From contig JAFAQJ010000461.1 in assembly GCA_019246455.1 (NCBI GenBank), positions 1 through 12,309 on the forward strand: DNA of 12,309 bases, written 5' to 3'. Each line of letters begins with the position of its first letter. Position 1 is the first letter of the stretch. Under the pieces are notes generated by a model. It saw only the letters and a list, made by a program, of their open reading frames with translations. It searched no databases and had not been told where the DNA came from. A program made the position numbers and the translations under genes. Source of the stretch: Pseudolabrys sp. (GTDB lineage Bacteria > Pseudomonadota > Alphaproteobacteria > Rhizobiales > Xanthobacteraceae). This document shows positions 1-7,263 of this stretch, one piece after another.

Positions 1-823
1 GGCCGGAGGCGCGGTGTCGAAGGAATGGTCGCCGCGAATCGCCGCGCAGGGCGCGATCGTGATCGATAATTCCTCGGCCTGGCGCTATGACGCCGACGTG
101 CCCCTGATCGTACCGGAAGTGCACGCCGACGCGGTCGCGGGCTTCCGCAAGAAGGGCATCATCGCCAACCCGAACTGCTCGACCGCGCAGCTCGTCGTCG
201 CGCTGAAGCCCCTACACGAGAAGGCAAAGATCAAGCGCGTCGTGGTCGCGACCTATCAGTCGGTCTCGGGCGCCGGCAAGGAAGCGATGGAGGAGTTGTT
301 CTCGCAGACCAAGGCCGTGTACCAGATCGACGAGATCGAGCCGAAGAAGTTCACCAAGCGGATCGCGTTCAACGTGATCCCGCACATCGACGTCTTCATG
401 GACGACGGCTACACCAAGGAAGAGTGGAAGATGGTGGTCGAGACCAAGAAGATGATCGATCCCAAGATCAAACTGACCGCGACCTGCGTGCGCGTGCCGG
501 TATTCGTCGGCCATTCGGAAGCCGTCAATATCGAGTTCGAGAAGCCGCTGTCGGCGGACGAAGCGCGCGAGATCCTGCGCAAGGCGCCGGGCTGCCTCGT
601 GATCGACAAGCGCGAGCCCGGGGGGTACGTCACGCCGTATGAGTGTGTCGGCGAGGACGCGACCTATATCAGCCGCATCCGCGACGATGCGACCGTCGAA
701 AACGGCCTGCAGATGTGGGTCGTGTCCGACAATCTGCGCAAGGGCGCGGCGCTCAACGCCGTGCAGATCGCCGAAGCGCTGATCAACCGCAAGCTGATTC
801 AGGCGAAGAAGAAGGCGGCGTAA
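1..823 (+). CDS. asd: Aspartate-semialdehyde dehydrogenase, 3' part (5' end outside window)
   Basis: Asd reduces aspartyl-4-phosphate to aspartate-4-semialdehyde with NADPH, the branch point to lysine/diaminopimelate, threonine and methionine; it is a cytosolic enzyme. The frame is open from the first bases and reads AGGAVSKEW before the first possible internal start (GTG at 14). That stretch is part of the conserved N-terminal domain, so the true start lies upstream and roughly 70 residues are missing compared with the usual length of about 345. The catalytic cysteine is in the NPNCST motif (codon 176-178). The active-site histidine is in VPVFVGHSEAV (codon 512-514). SVSGAGKEA is also typical of the family. 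It ends in TAA at 821-823, only 3 bases from the stop of the convergent carbonic anhydrase gene, which leaves no room for a separate terminator. In related genomes leuB often lies just upstream; that cannot be seen here. Identity is secure. Confidence 0.97.
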   Translation, partial: AGGAVSKEWSPRIAAQGAIVIDNSSAWRYDADVPLIVPEVHADAVAGFRKKGIIANPNCSTAQLVVALKPLHEKAKIKRVVVATYQSVSGAGKEAMEELFSQTKAVYQIDEIEPKKFTKRIAFNVIPHIDVFMDDGYTKEEWKMVVETKKMIDPKIKLTATCVRVPVFVGHSEAVNIEFEKPLSADEAREILRKAPGCLVIDKREPGGYVTPYECVGEDATYISRIRDDATVENGLQMWVVSDNLRKGAALNAVQIAEALINRKLIQAKKKAA

Positions 824-826
824 GCG

Positions 827-1498
827 CTAGAAGCGTGGCTGTGCAAACAGCCGCGTGTGATCTTCCGCGGCAACCTGCGAGAATTCACCGGTCGTTTGAT
901 CCAGCACCGACAGCTGGCCTGTCGCCACGCCAAAAAACGCGCCGTGGACGTCGACCTCGCCGCGTTCGATCCGTTTTTTCAGCCGTGGAAACGTCATGAG
1001 ATTGGCGATGCTGTTTGCCACATTGGCCTTCTCGAGCTTGGTCAGATAGTCGTCCAGCGGCAGGTCGCCGCGGGGGCCGACCTTTTCCCGCGCAGGCGCC
1101 ATCAGGGACATCCATTTGCCGATAAAATCGCCGGGCGACAGCGGCTTGGCGTCGGTCGCGAATGCTTTGACACCGCCGCATTGGGCGTGCCCCAGCACTA
1201 CGATGTGTTTGACATTAAGCGCGGCGACGCCGAATTCGAGCGCCGCCGACACGCCATGCGCCTGTCCGTCCGGCGAATAGGGCGGCACGATATTGGCGAC
1301 GTTGCGCACGATGAACAATTCGCCCGGCCGCGCATCAAAGATGGCTTCGGGCGATACGCGCGAGTCGGCGCATCCGATCACCATCACTTGCGGTGACTGG
1401 CCGCTTTCAGACAGCGCCTTGTAGCGGTCTTGTTCGATGCGAAGGCGCGCATAAAGGAACGCGCGATAACCGTCGATCAGTTGGTCAGGAAAAGACAT
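827..1498 (-). CDS. can: Beta-class carbonic anhydrase
   Basis: Interconverts CO2 and bicarbonate in the cytoplasm, supplying bicarbonate to carboxylases. The 223-residue protein has the beta-CA zinc site: C43, with D45 and R47 in CADSR, then H104 and C107 in GHAQCGG. LFIVRNVAN and the HGVSAALEFGV segment are also family hallmarks. I start at the ATG at 1498 (MSFPDQLIDGY). An AGGAG lies at 1501-1505, but only 2 bases from the ATG, which is tight. A TTG 12 bases further upstream (1510) would add four residues, but then that AGGAG would lie inside the gene. There is no signal peptide. The stop TAG is 3 bases from the asd stop. The gene diverges from the CoA-ester lyase gene across about 100 bases that hold an inverted repeat. 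The function is certain at family level; the symbol can is used by analogy. Confidence 0.95.
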   Translation of the reverse strand: MSFPDQLIDGYRAFLYARLRIEQDRYKALSESGQSPQVMVIGCADSRVSPEAIFDARPGELFIVRNVANIVPPYSPDGQAHGVSAALEFGVAALNVKHIVVLGHAQCGGVKAFATDAKPLSPGDFIGKWMSLMAPAREKVGPRGDLPLDDYLTKLEKANVANSIANLMTFPRLKKRIERGEVDVHGAFFGVATGQLSVLDQTTGEFSQVAAEDHTRLFAQPRF

Positions 1499-1528
1499 GA
1501 CTCCTATCAATCACGGCTTGGCAGAAAC

Positions 1529-1546
1529 CGCCACTCGCATGTGGCG
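1529..1546. promoter_or_regulatory. Inverted repeat between divergent can and CoA-ester lyase genes
   Basis: CGCCAC-N6-GTGGCG is a perfect 6-bp inverted repeat near the middle of the 104-base divergent spacer (1499-1602). A TATGCT hexamer (1547-1552), possibly a -10 box for the rightward gene, abuts its right arm, but no good -35 at proper spacing was found. The size and placement suit a dimeric repressor or activator site, or a small hairpin. Function is inferred from position only. Confidence 0.35.
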
Positions 1547-1602
1547 TATGCTTTGCATCGTGTAATAGGCTGCCAGCGTCAAGCCGGAAGTGAGGCAATC
1601 GC

Positions 1603-2478
1603 ATGACCAGTCGTCCGCGCCGCAGCGTTCTCTATATGCCGGGTTCGAATGCCCGCGCATTGGAAAAGGCGAAAACATTACCCGCCGACGGCGTCATTCT
1701 TGACCTCGAGGATTCGGTTGCGCCGGACGCGAAGGCGGCGGCGCGCCAGCAAGTCTGCGCCGCTGTAAAGGCCGGTGGCTTCGGTCCACGCGAGGTCTTT
1801 ATCCGCACCAATGGTTTCGACACCGCGTGGTTCGGCGACGACCTCACCGCGGCGGCGCATGCCGCCCCCGACGGTATCGTGGTCCCAAAAATTTCGTCGC
1901 CAGCCCAACTCGAGCAGATCGGCCAGCGGCTGCTCGATATGCACGGCGACATCAAGACCCGGGTCTGGGCGATGATCGAGTCGCCGTTGGCGGTATTCAA
2001 CGTGCTGTCGATCGCGGCTTGCGCCAAGGATTCCGAAACCCGGCTGGCTGGTTTCGTGCTCGGCACGAATGACATCGCCAAGGACACTCGCGCAAGGCAG
2101 GTTCCCGGCCGATGGCCGATGATCGGCTGGCTCATGAACATTATCGCGGCGGCGCGCGTTTACGGGATTGATGTGCTCGACGGCGTCTACAACAACATCA
2201 ATGACGCCGAGGGATTCGTGAAGGAATGCGAGCAGGCGCGCGACATGGGGTTCGACGGCAAGACCTTGATTCATCCAAACCAGATTGAGGCCTGTAACAA
2301 GGCGTTTACGCCCAGCAACGACGAAGTCGCGCAAGCACGCAAGTGGATCGCGGCGTTCGATCTGCCGGAGAACAAGGATAAAGGCGTGGTGCAGATCGAC
2401 GGCAAGATGGTCGAGCGCCTGCATGCGGAAATGGCGCGGCGTACAGTCGCGATCGCCGACGCCGTCGCTGCGCGGTAA
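1603..2478 (+). CDS. CoA-ester lyase, CitE / HpcH-HpaI aldolase family (malyl-CoA lyase-like)
   Basis: A 291-residue Mg-dependent TIM-barrel enzyme of the citrate-lyase-beta/malyl-CoA-lyase family. Members cleave or form (methyl)malyl-CoA or citramalyl-CoA, or act as malyl-CoA thioesterases; the substrate here cannot be assigned. Visible family signatures are RRSVLYMPGSN at the N terminus, the acidic LDLEDSV (34-39), R68 in FIRTNG (likely CoA/substrate-binding arginine), E126 in MIESPLAV and D157 in LGTNDIAKD (the expected metal ligands), and GFDGKTLIHPNQI (217-229) near the C terminus. The length is normal for stand-alone CitE-like proteins. There is no sign of the citrate lyase alpha or gamma subunits, so it is probably not part of a citrate lyase complex. 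The ATG at 1603 follows GAGG (1592-1595) at 7 bases. An MFS exporter gene begins 17 bases after its stop, so the two are probably cotranscribed. Confidence 0.88.
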   Translation: MTSRPRRSVLYMPGSNARALEKAKTLPADGVILDLEDSVAPDAKAAARQQVCAAVKAGGFGPREVFIRTNGFDTAWFGDDLTAAAHAAPDGIVVPKISSPAQLEQIGQRLLDMHGDIKTRVWAMIESPLAVFNVLSIAACAKDSETRLAGFVLGTNDIAKDTRARQVPGRWPMIGWLMNIIAAARVYGIDVLDGVYNNINDAEGFVKECEQARDMGFDGKTLIHPNQIEACNKAFTPSNDEVAQARKWIAAFDLPENKDKGVVQIDGKMVERLHAEMARRTVAIADAVAAR

Positions 2479-2495
2479 AGCCAATGGAGTGAGTC

Positions 2496-4082
2496 GTGGT
2501 CGATACGCGGCAGTTGCCATGTGCCGAGGCGAGGATTCATTCGGTGGCCTGTCGCATCCGGCACTCGATCAGCGCGAAGAACTGGACGCTGGTCGTCACG
2601 ATCCTTGGTTCGAGCATCGCCTTCATCGACGGCTCGGTGGTGGGCGTGGCCCAGCCCGCGATTGAAGCCAGCCTCGGCACCGACGCTGCGGCGGTGCAGT
2701 GGGTTGTGAACGCTTACCAATTGTCGTTGTCGGCGCTGATGCTGGTTGGAGGCGCAGCCGGGGATCGCTATGGCCGCAGGCTGATATTCGTCATGGGGCT
2801 GGCTTTGTTTGCACTCGCATCGGCGGCGTGCGGGCTGTCGCAAAGCTCTGTCCAGTTGATTGTATTCCGGGCGATCCAGGGGATCGGAGCCGCGCTGTTG
2901 GTGCCCAGTTCGCTCGCCATTATCGGCGCGACGTTTAAGGAGAAAGAACGTGGCAAAGCGATCGGCACCTGGGCTGCTGCCTCTGCGCTATCAGCGGCGG
3001 TCGGACCGATTCTCGGCGGCTTTCTCGTCGACCATGCAAGTTGGCACTGGATTTTCTTGATCAATCCGGCGCTGGCGTTACCTGCATTGTGGCTCGCCAA
3101 CACGCACATGCCCGAGAGCCGCAATAAAAGCGCGCCGTCCTCTCTGGATTGGCTGGGCGCCCTGCTGGCCTTTGCTGGGCTCGGCGGTGCCGTTTTTGCG
3201 CTGATCGCCTCGACAACGCTCGGCTGGCGCAGCCTTTGGGTCAGCGGTGCGATGGCCGGCGGCATTTTGCTGCTTATCGTTTTTGTATGGGTCGAGTGGA
3301 AAAGCGCGGCGCCGATGATGCCACTCGGCCTATTCCGATCGCACGCTTTCAGCGGCATCAATCTGTTGACCCTGCTGCTGTATGCGGCCCTTGGCGGCGC
3401 GATGTTTTTTCTACCGTTCGATCTCATCGTTGCGCATGGTTATGCTGCGGCCCAAGCGGGCGCGGTATTCGTGCCGTTCACTGTCATCATGGCAGCGCTG
3501 TCACGCTGGTCCGGCGGGTTGCTGGACCGTTTCGGCGCCCGGCCGCCGCTAATTGTGGGTCCAATCATCACCGCTGCGGGGTACGTCTTGCTGGCTTTCT
3601 CGCGGACGAGCGATTCTTACGCGCTGGGTTTCCTGCTCCCGGTGTCGGTAATCGGCCTCGGCATGACGATCGCGGTCGCGCCGCTGACGACGGCCGTCAT
3701 CAACGCGGCGCCGAAGCGCCAGGTCGGCGTCGCTTCGGGCGTCAACAACGCGGTCGCATCAGTGGCGCGGCTTCTCGCCGTGGCATTGCTCGGCGCCGCG
3801 GGCGTCGCCGCTTACAACAACGGGATCGATGCGCGGCTGCCGCAATCATCATCGCCGGCCGTCAGGGTCGCGCTCGTGGAAGCCCGTGGCCATTTTTCGG
3901 ATGCCGGCTCGCTGAACAAATTGCAAGACGACGAGCGCCACGCCGCGCAAGAGATATTGCGGGCGTCGCTCGGTGATGGCACGCGCGTGGTGATGTTCAT
4001 CGCCTGCGGCCTGTCATTAGGAGCCGCAGTATGCGGAGCGATTTCGTCGCCGTCGACGACCAGACGCCGGCGCCGCGCTTAA
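2496..4082 (+). CDS. MFS transporter, DHA2 (EmrB/QacA) type, 14 transmembrane helices
   Basis: An inner-membrane proton antiporter of the major facilitator superfamily, by family an exporter of drugs or small organic molecules; the substrate is unknown. Over 528 residues it shows a first helix with the acidic [15 protein letters not shown] (43-57), motif [13 protein letters not shown] (85-96) in the loop after helix 2, and antiporter motif C ending GPILGG (170-175), followed by [15 protein letters not shown] (179-193), a DHA2 hallmark. A long polar stretch (about 442-495) precedes the last helix (about 497-518), again usual for DHA2. The protein ends in a run of arginines. The start is a GTG at 2496 with GGAG at 2486-2489 six bases upstream. 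The stop TAA (4080-4082) shares the palindrome TTAA with the stop of leuD. The position 17 bases behind a CoA-ester lyase gene suggests cotranscription, not proof of a shared pathway. Confidence 0.93.
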   Translation: MVDTRQLPCAEARIHSVACRIRHSISAKNWTLVVTILGSSIAFIDGSVVGVAQPAIEASLGTDAAAVQWVVNAYQLSLSALMLVGGAAGDRYGRRLIFVMGLALFALASAACGLSQSSVQLIVFRAIQGIGAALLVPSSLAIIGATFKEKERGKAIGTWAAASALSAAVGPILGGFLVDHASWHWIFLINPALALPALWLANTHMPESRNKSAPSSLDWLGALLAFAGLGGAVFALIASTTLGWRSLWVSGAMAGGILLLIVFVWVEWKSAAPMMPLGLFRSHAFSGINLLTLLLYAALGGAMFFLPFDLIVAHGYAAAQAGAVFVPFTVIMAALSRWSGGLLDRFGARPPLIVGPIITAAGYVLLAFSRTSDSYALGFLLPVSVIGLGMTIAVAPLTTAVINAAPKRQVGVASGVNNAVASVARLLAVALLGAAGVAAYNNGIDARLPQSSSPAVRVALVEARGHFSDAGSLNKLQDDERHAAQEILRASLGDGTRVVMFIACGLSLGAAVCGAISSPSTTRRRRRA

Positions 4083-4684
4083 GCCCAAGGCCGTGCCGCC
4101 GCGGCTTTCTGCTCGTAGCTATCGATCTTTTTCTGCTTCTGCTTGGTCAGGCCGATGTCGTCGAGGCCGTTGAGCATGCAATGCTTGCGATGCTCGTCGA
4201 TCTCGAACTTGATGGTGCCGCCATCGGGCCCATGAATTTCCTGTTTCTCGAGATCGATCGACAGCGTCGCATTCGAGCCGCGGTCGGCGTCGTCGAACAG
4301 CTTTTCGAGATCTTCCGGCGAGACGCGAATCGGCAGCACGCCGTTCTTGAAGCAGTTGTTGTAAAAAATATCGCCGAACGACGTCGAGATCACGCAGCGG
4401 ATGCCGAAATCCTTGAGCGCCCATGGCGCATGTTCGCGCGAGGAGCCGCACCCGAAATTGTCGGCGGCGACCAGAATCTTGGCGTTGCGATAGGCCGGCT
4501 TGTTGAGCACAAACTCGGGATTCTCGCTGCCATCGTCCTTGTAGCGCTGCTCGGAGAACAGGCCCTTGCCCAGCCCGGTGCGCTTAATGGTCTTGAGGTA
4601 CTGCTTCGGGATGATCATGTCGGTGTCGACATTGAGAATCCGGATCGGCGCAGCAACGCCCTCGAGCTGAGTGAATTTGTCCAT
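4079..4684 (-). CDS. leuD: 3-isopropylmalate dehydratase small subunit
   Basis: With LeuC it forms isopropylmalate isomerase, which converts 2-isopropylmalate to 3-isopropylmalate in leucine synthesis. LeuD supplies the swivelling domain that completes the active site. The 201 residues match the normal length. Signatures are [23 protein letters not shown] near the N terminus and [15 protein letters not shown] in the middle, the substrate-recognition loop. The ATG at 4684 ([10 protein letters not shown]) has GAGG several bases upstream; an upstream TTG (4696) would add four residues with no support. The stop TAA overlaps the stop of the MFS gene in one TTAA (4079-4082). The gene lies 55 bases downstream of the FAD oxidoreductase on the same strand. 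It may be read from that operon or from a promoter in the short spacer. Its partner leuC is about 2.6 kb away. Confidence 0.97.
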   Translation of the reverse strand: MDKFTQLEGVAAPIRILNVDTDMIIPKQYLKTIKRTGLGKGLFSEQRYKDDGSENPEFVLNKPAYRNAKILVAADNFGCGSSREHAPWALKDFGIRCVISTSFGDIFYNNCFKNGVLPIRVSPEDLEKLFDDADRGSNATLSIDLEKQEIHGPDGGTIKFEIDEHRKHCMLNGLDDIGLTKQKQKKIDSYEQKAAAARPWA

Positions 4685-4710
4685 ATCTGACCTCAATGTC
4701 GCCTCACCAT

Positions 4711-4723
4711 TGAACGCGGTTCA
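4711..4723. promoter_or_regulatory. Short palindrome upstream of leuD
   Basis: TGAAC-GCG-GTTCA is a perfect 5-bp inverted repeat in the 55-base spacer between the FAD oxidoreductase stop and the leuD start. On the minus strand a TTGACC (4730-4735) could be a -35 box just upstream, which would place the palindrome in the promoter spacer as an operator would sit; the matching -10 is poor. It has no T run and so is not a terminator. Weak support. Confidence 0.25.
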
Positions 4724-4739
4724 GGCGCCGGTCAAGCGC

Positions 4740-6104
4740 TCAAAGCTGTCCGCCGTCCCCCCATGCGTCCAGCGCGGAGCAGTAACGAGGATCTTGGTAG
4801 CGCGAGGGTAGAAAGGCCGGCGCGTAGCGGGGCAGTGGCGCCTCCATGAGGTGGCTCGCGACCAGCTCCCCGGCTGCGGCCGACGCCATGATGCCAAAGC
4901 CTGAATAGGCGCAGGACACGAACACGCCTTCCGGCCCCGACGGGCCGATCAATGGCCGGTTCTCCCTCGTTCGCATGTAATAGCCGCCGTCGACGTATGG
5001 CCGAGAGGGCCGGCCGTTGTAGACGCGCAGGGCCGGAACCATCGTGGCCATGCCGCGCAACGCAATCTCGGCGTAATGCGGTTCCTCGGGCAACGGAAAG
5101 GTCGGCTCGACGGCGTCGCCGTGATGATTGAATAACACAAGGGCTGCGTAAGCGCCGTCCGGCCGTCCATGAACCCCAGCCGGAAACTTCCCGAGGAAAT
5201 GCGCGAACTCGGGGTCGTCCGCCATCGCGGCGCGCTCGTCGTCGCTGAACGGCAGGTATTGTTCGTCGAGCCAGATCATCATCGGCGCGGACCGCGGCAT
5301 CGCACTGAGCGTGTCCTGGAAACTGACCTTGCGGTGTCGTTCCGCGGTGATCGGCAGCGCCACGTCGAGCAGCGAGGTGAGCTTGTTTTGGAAGGGCCCG
5401 CCAGCCAGAACGACATGGGTCGCATCGAAGGAACGACGCCCATTCGACATGGCGACGTCGACGGTGTCGACCCGATTGGCTCGCATGCGAAAGCCTATGA
5501 CTTCGCCGCGCGCGACCGTGGCGCCACGCGCGCGAACGGTTTCATACATCGCGGCGCCAAGCTGTTGCGCACTGAACCAGCCCGCCCTTCGGACGTGAGC
5601 CAGTGCGACCGTTTCCGGCGACAAATAGGGAAAATGCCGGCGGATTAGGCTGCGATCGGTGATGATATCCGCGCCTGTAAGTTCAAAGTTGAAGCCGTGT
5701 TCGGGTGACGGCATATAGACGCTGTTCGCCGTGTCGTGAAAGCGCGCGGCGCCGGCGCCTCGCGCTTCGGCGGTCTTCGACATCGTCTGCAAAAAATCGA
5801 TCTTCGATGAATCGGCGGTGGCAAAGACGTAACCACGACGGTTGAGATTGATACGATTGTTCGTGGCGCGCGCGATGTCCTCGATCAGATCGAGGCTGCG
5901 GTCCATGAAGGCGGTCATCTCCCAGTCCGGGCCGGGCCACCAATTGCGATAGGCTTCGGTCGATTTGTCAGACGTCAGGGACAGCGGATGGCCTTGGTCG
6001 ACGACGGTGATGTCTTCGACACCGAAGGTGGTCATCAGCGAGTATGCAGCGGCGACCCCGGCGATGCCGGCGCCGCAAATGACGACCTTGGGCCGCGAAG
6101 TCAT
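4740..6104 (-). CDS. FAD-dependent oxidoreductase, DAO family (substrate unknown)
   Basis: A 454-residue flavoenzyme of the D-amino-acid oxidase/glycine oxidase/sarcosine oxidase-beta/DadA superfamily, which oxidises C-N bonds of amino acids or amines. The FAD-binding Rossmann motif is at the N terminus (G11-A-G13-I-A-G16), and D36 at the end of the second strand is placed to bind the ribose. STEAYRNWW (48-56) follows, in the region where relatives contact the flavin. The C-terminal signature runs from DGGYYMRTRENRPLIGPSG (372-390) to SCAYSGFGIMASAAAGELVA (397-416), typical of the FAD-closing part. There is no signal peptide or membrane anchor. The ATG at 6104 overlaps the stop of the upstream zincin gene in ATGA, which implies translational coupling. 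leuD follows 55 bases downstream. Nothing in sequence or context identifies the substrate. Confidence 0.9.
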   Translation of the reverse strand: MTSRPKVVICGAGIAGVAAAYSLMTTFGVEDITVVDQGHPLSLTSDKSTEAYRNWWPGPDWEMTAFMDRSLDLIEDIARATNNRINLNRRGYVFATADSSKIDFLQTMSKTAEARGAGAARFHDTANSVYMPSPEHGFNFELTGADIITDRSLIRRHFPYLSPETVALAHVRRAGWFSAQQLGAAMYETVRARGATVARGEVIGFRMRANRVDTVDVAMSNGRRSFDATHVVLAGGPFQNKLTSLLDVALPITAERHRKVSFQDTLSAMPRSAPMMIWLDEQYLPFSDDERAAMADDPEFAHFLGKFPAGVHGRPDGAYAALVLFNHHGDAVEPTFPLPEEPHYAEIALRGMATMVPALRVYNGRPSRPYVDGGYYMRTRENRPLIGPSGPEGVFVSCAYSGFGIMASAAAGELVASHLMEAPLPRYAPAFLPSRYQDPRYCSALDAWGDGGQL

Positions 6105-6556
6105 GATCGCAGGCCGGCCGCGTCGTCCTTCTCCGCGCCCTCCTCAATCGCTCGCATGTCTTCATCCGACAGCCCGAAATGGTGGCCGATCTCGTGCACC
6201 AGCACGTGGGTGATGATGTCGCCCAGGGTTTCCTCGTGCTCGGCCCAGTAGTCGAGGATCGGCCGCCGATAGAGCCAGATCATGTTCGGCATCTGCCCGG
6301 TGACCGTATCGGCGCTCTGGAAGGGCAGGCCCACGCCCTGGAACAGACCGAGCAGATCGAATTCGCTCTGCGCCTGCATGTGGTCGAGCACTTCCTCGGT
6401 CGGGAAATCGTCGACGCGGATCACCAGCCCGTCGCACAGCGCCCGGAATTTGTCAGGCAGCCGGGCATAGGCAGTGGCGGCCAGTGCCTCCATTTCGGCA
6501 AGCGAAGGTGCCGTGAGCGAGGCCACTGCAGGGGAATCTGCGGCTTTGCCAGTCAT
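6101..6556 (-). CDS. Minimal zincin metallopeptidase family protein (HExxHxxGxxD)
   Basis: A 151-residue cytosolic putative Zn metalloprotease of the small zincin family (PF06262-like). The motif HEIGHHFGLSD at 121-131 gives HExxHxxGxxD: H121 and H125 as zinc ligands, E122 as general base, and D131 in the position of a third ligand. FDLLGLFQGVGLPF and MIWLYRRPILDYW upstream of it are characteristic of this family, whose substrates are unknown. I place the start at the ATG at 6556 (MTGKAADSPAV). The longer open frame back to 6733 would run under the divergent secreted-protein gene and has no recognisable sequence. There is no clear ribosome binding site before 6556, so a nearby alternative start is possible. 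The stop overlaps the ATG of the FAD oxidoreductase by 4 bases (6101-6104), so the two form an operon. Confidence 0.87.
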   Translation of the reverse strand: MTGKAADSPAVASLTAPSLAEMEALAATAYARLPDKFRALCDGLVIRVDDFPTEEVLDHMQAQSEFDLLGLFQGVGLPFQSADTVTGQMPNMIWLYRRPILDYWAEHEETLGDIITHVLVHEIGHHFGLSDEDMRAIEEGAEKDDAAGLRS

Positions 6557-6647
6557 CGTCGCGTTGTAGGGAAGGGCGGCTGATGCGCCAAGCTTGACGG
6601 GAAACGACGACAGGTCGAAGATGGTTAACAGGCGTAAGGGATTGTAA

Positions 6648-6920
6648 ATGCGTAAAATTTTATCTTTCTGGCTAGCGCTCGGGACGTTTGCCCTCCTGTC
6701 GGGCTCGGCGTCTGCCGTCGATAAATGCCACATCCCGCCGCCCGCCTTCTGGTTCGCGCCGAAGGTGACGAATGTCTACGAGGGCGGCAGTCGCCCCCAT
6801 TACGCCAGCGCATCGTATTCTTCGACGACGAGCCACACCTTCTCAGCTCAGCGCCGCTACGCCGAACCACGCCGCTATTCCGAGCCGCCGCGCTACACCC
6901 CGACGCATCTCTTCCACTAA
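6648..6920 (+). CDS. Small secreted protein, Arg/Tyr/Pro-rich tail (function unknown)
   Basis: A 90-residue protein not recognised as any named family. It begins with a clear Sec signal peptide (MRK then a hydrophobic core, with predicted cleavage after ASA at residue 23). The mature part is about 67 residues: one cysteine (C27), HIPPPAFWF, a Ser/Tyr-rich middle, then three imperfect hexad repeats (RRYAEP, RRYSEP, PRYTPT; residues 69-86) and a histidine end. The mature tail is basic and aromatic, suggesting a periplasmic or envelope protein that binds something acidic, but that is speculation. The start ATG at 6648 has AAGGG at 6636-6640 seven bases upstream. The codons are GC-rich like the neighbours. 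A second small secreted protein follows after 20 bases. It diverges from the zincin gene over 91 bases. Confidence 0.7.
   Translation: MRKILSFWLALGTFALLSGSASAVDKCHIPPPAFWFAPKVTNVYEGGSRPHYASASYSSTTSHTFSAQRRYAEPRRYSEPPRYTPTHLFH
6852..6905 (+). repeat. Three degenerate 18-base tandem repeats inside the small secreted protein gene
   Basis: Three in-frame 18-base units encode RRYAEP, RRYSEP and PRYTPT. The first two units differ mainly at silent or single positions, and the third is more diverged. This reads as an old in-frame duplication giving a short repetitive C-terminal tail. Confidence 0.6.
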
Positions 6921-6940
6921 TATCGAGCGGGGATAGATCG

Positions 6941-7192
6941 ATGCTGTCATTTCGTACTGTGATGTTGGCCACGCTTGGCGCAGCGTTTCTTGCGGCCGCC
7001 GCGCCATCGTTTGCGCAGACGATGCGTGACGACAGCGATGTCACGCCGCAGCGCCGCACCCGCATTACGATCTATCCGCAGCGCCGCCAACTCGGCCCCA
7101 ATGCCCAGCGTCAGTGCACGGCCTGGCTTGAGAAAGAATATCGCGTCAGCGGCACGGTGATTGTGCCGCGCGAGCGCTGCTGGTGGGAATAA
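6941..7192 (+). CDS. Small secreted protein with two cysteines (function unknown)
   Basis: An 83-residue protein resembling small hypothetical secreted proteins common in Bradyrhizobium-type bacteria; no function is known to me. A signal peptide covers residues 1-25, with cleavage likely between APSFA and QTM. The mature region has two PQRR motifs (36-39 and 46-49) encoded by identical 12-base stretches, then CTAWLEKEYRVSGTVIVP and RCWWE at the end. C59 and C80 could form a disulfide in the periplasm. The ATG at 6941 is chosen because the signal peptide begins there and GGGGAT lies just upstream; the same frame is open back to 6725 but only as a shadow of the preceding gene. It probably forms an operon with that gene, and a strong hairpin terminator follows 24 bases after the stop. 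Confidence 0.75.
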   Translation: MLSFRTVMLATLGAAFLAAAAPSFAQTMRDDSDVTPQRRTRITIYPQRRQLGPNAQRQCTAWLEKEYRVSGTVIVPRERCWWE

Positions 7193-7215
7193 CGCGAGGC
7201 CTCAATCGGAAAATG

Positions 7216-7243
7216 AAGGCCCGCCGGTTTGGCGGGCCTTTTG
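7216..7243. terminator. Hairpin terminator between the secreted-protein operon and leuC, probably bidirectional
   Basis: A perfect 10-bp stem, AAGGCCCGCC pairing with GGCGGGCCTT around a 5-base loop (7216-7225 with 7231-7240). T-rich sequence follows on both strands (TTTTGTCTT rightward, CATTTTCC leftward). It lies 24 bases after the secreted-protein stop (7192) and 24 bases past the leuC stop (7264), so it most likely ends both convergent transcripts. Confidence 0.85.
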
Positions 7244-7263
7244 TCTTCGGGTTGCGATCTTGT

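Noticed and set aside
1678-2520. 280-codon minus-strand frame across the CoA-ester lyase gene
   Set aside because: Its sequence is Arg/His/Asp-rich with no recognisable domain, as expected from the complement of a GC-rich gene; the plus strand has the conserved enzyme.
3149-3976. 275-codon plus-strand frame inside the MFS gene
   Set aside because: It is a +2 shadow, Arg-rich and without transmembrane pattern, while the main frame has motifs A and C and a normal length.
4031-4690. Long open frame (219 codons) on the plus strand across leuD
   Set aside because: It is the antisense shadow of leuD in GC-rich DNA; the minus-strand frame gives a full-length LeuD with all signatures.
6594-6622. 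TTGACG as a -35 box for the first secreted-protein gene
   Set aside because: The hexamer 17 bases downstream (GAAGAT) is a poor -10, so I do not call a promoter.
6557-6733. N-terminal extension of the zincin gene to 6733
   Set aside because: It would overlap the divergent secreted-protein gene, shows no conserved sequence and lacks a ribosome binding site; the family protein begins near 6556.
6725-6940. Upstream extension of the second secreted protein to 6725
   Set aside because: The signal peptide begins at 6941 and a ribosome binding site precedes it; the upstream part is a shadow of the preceding gene.
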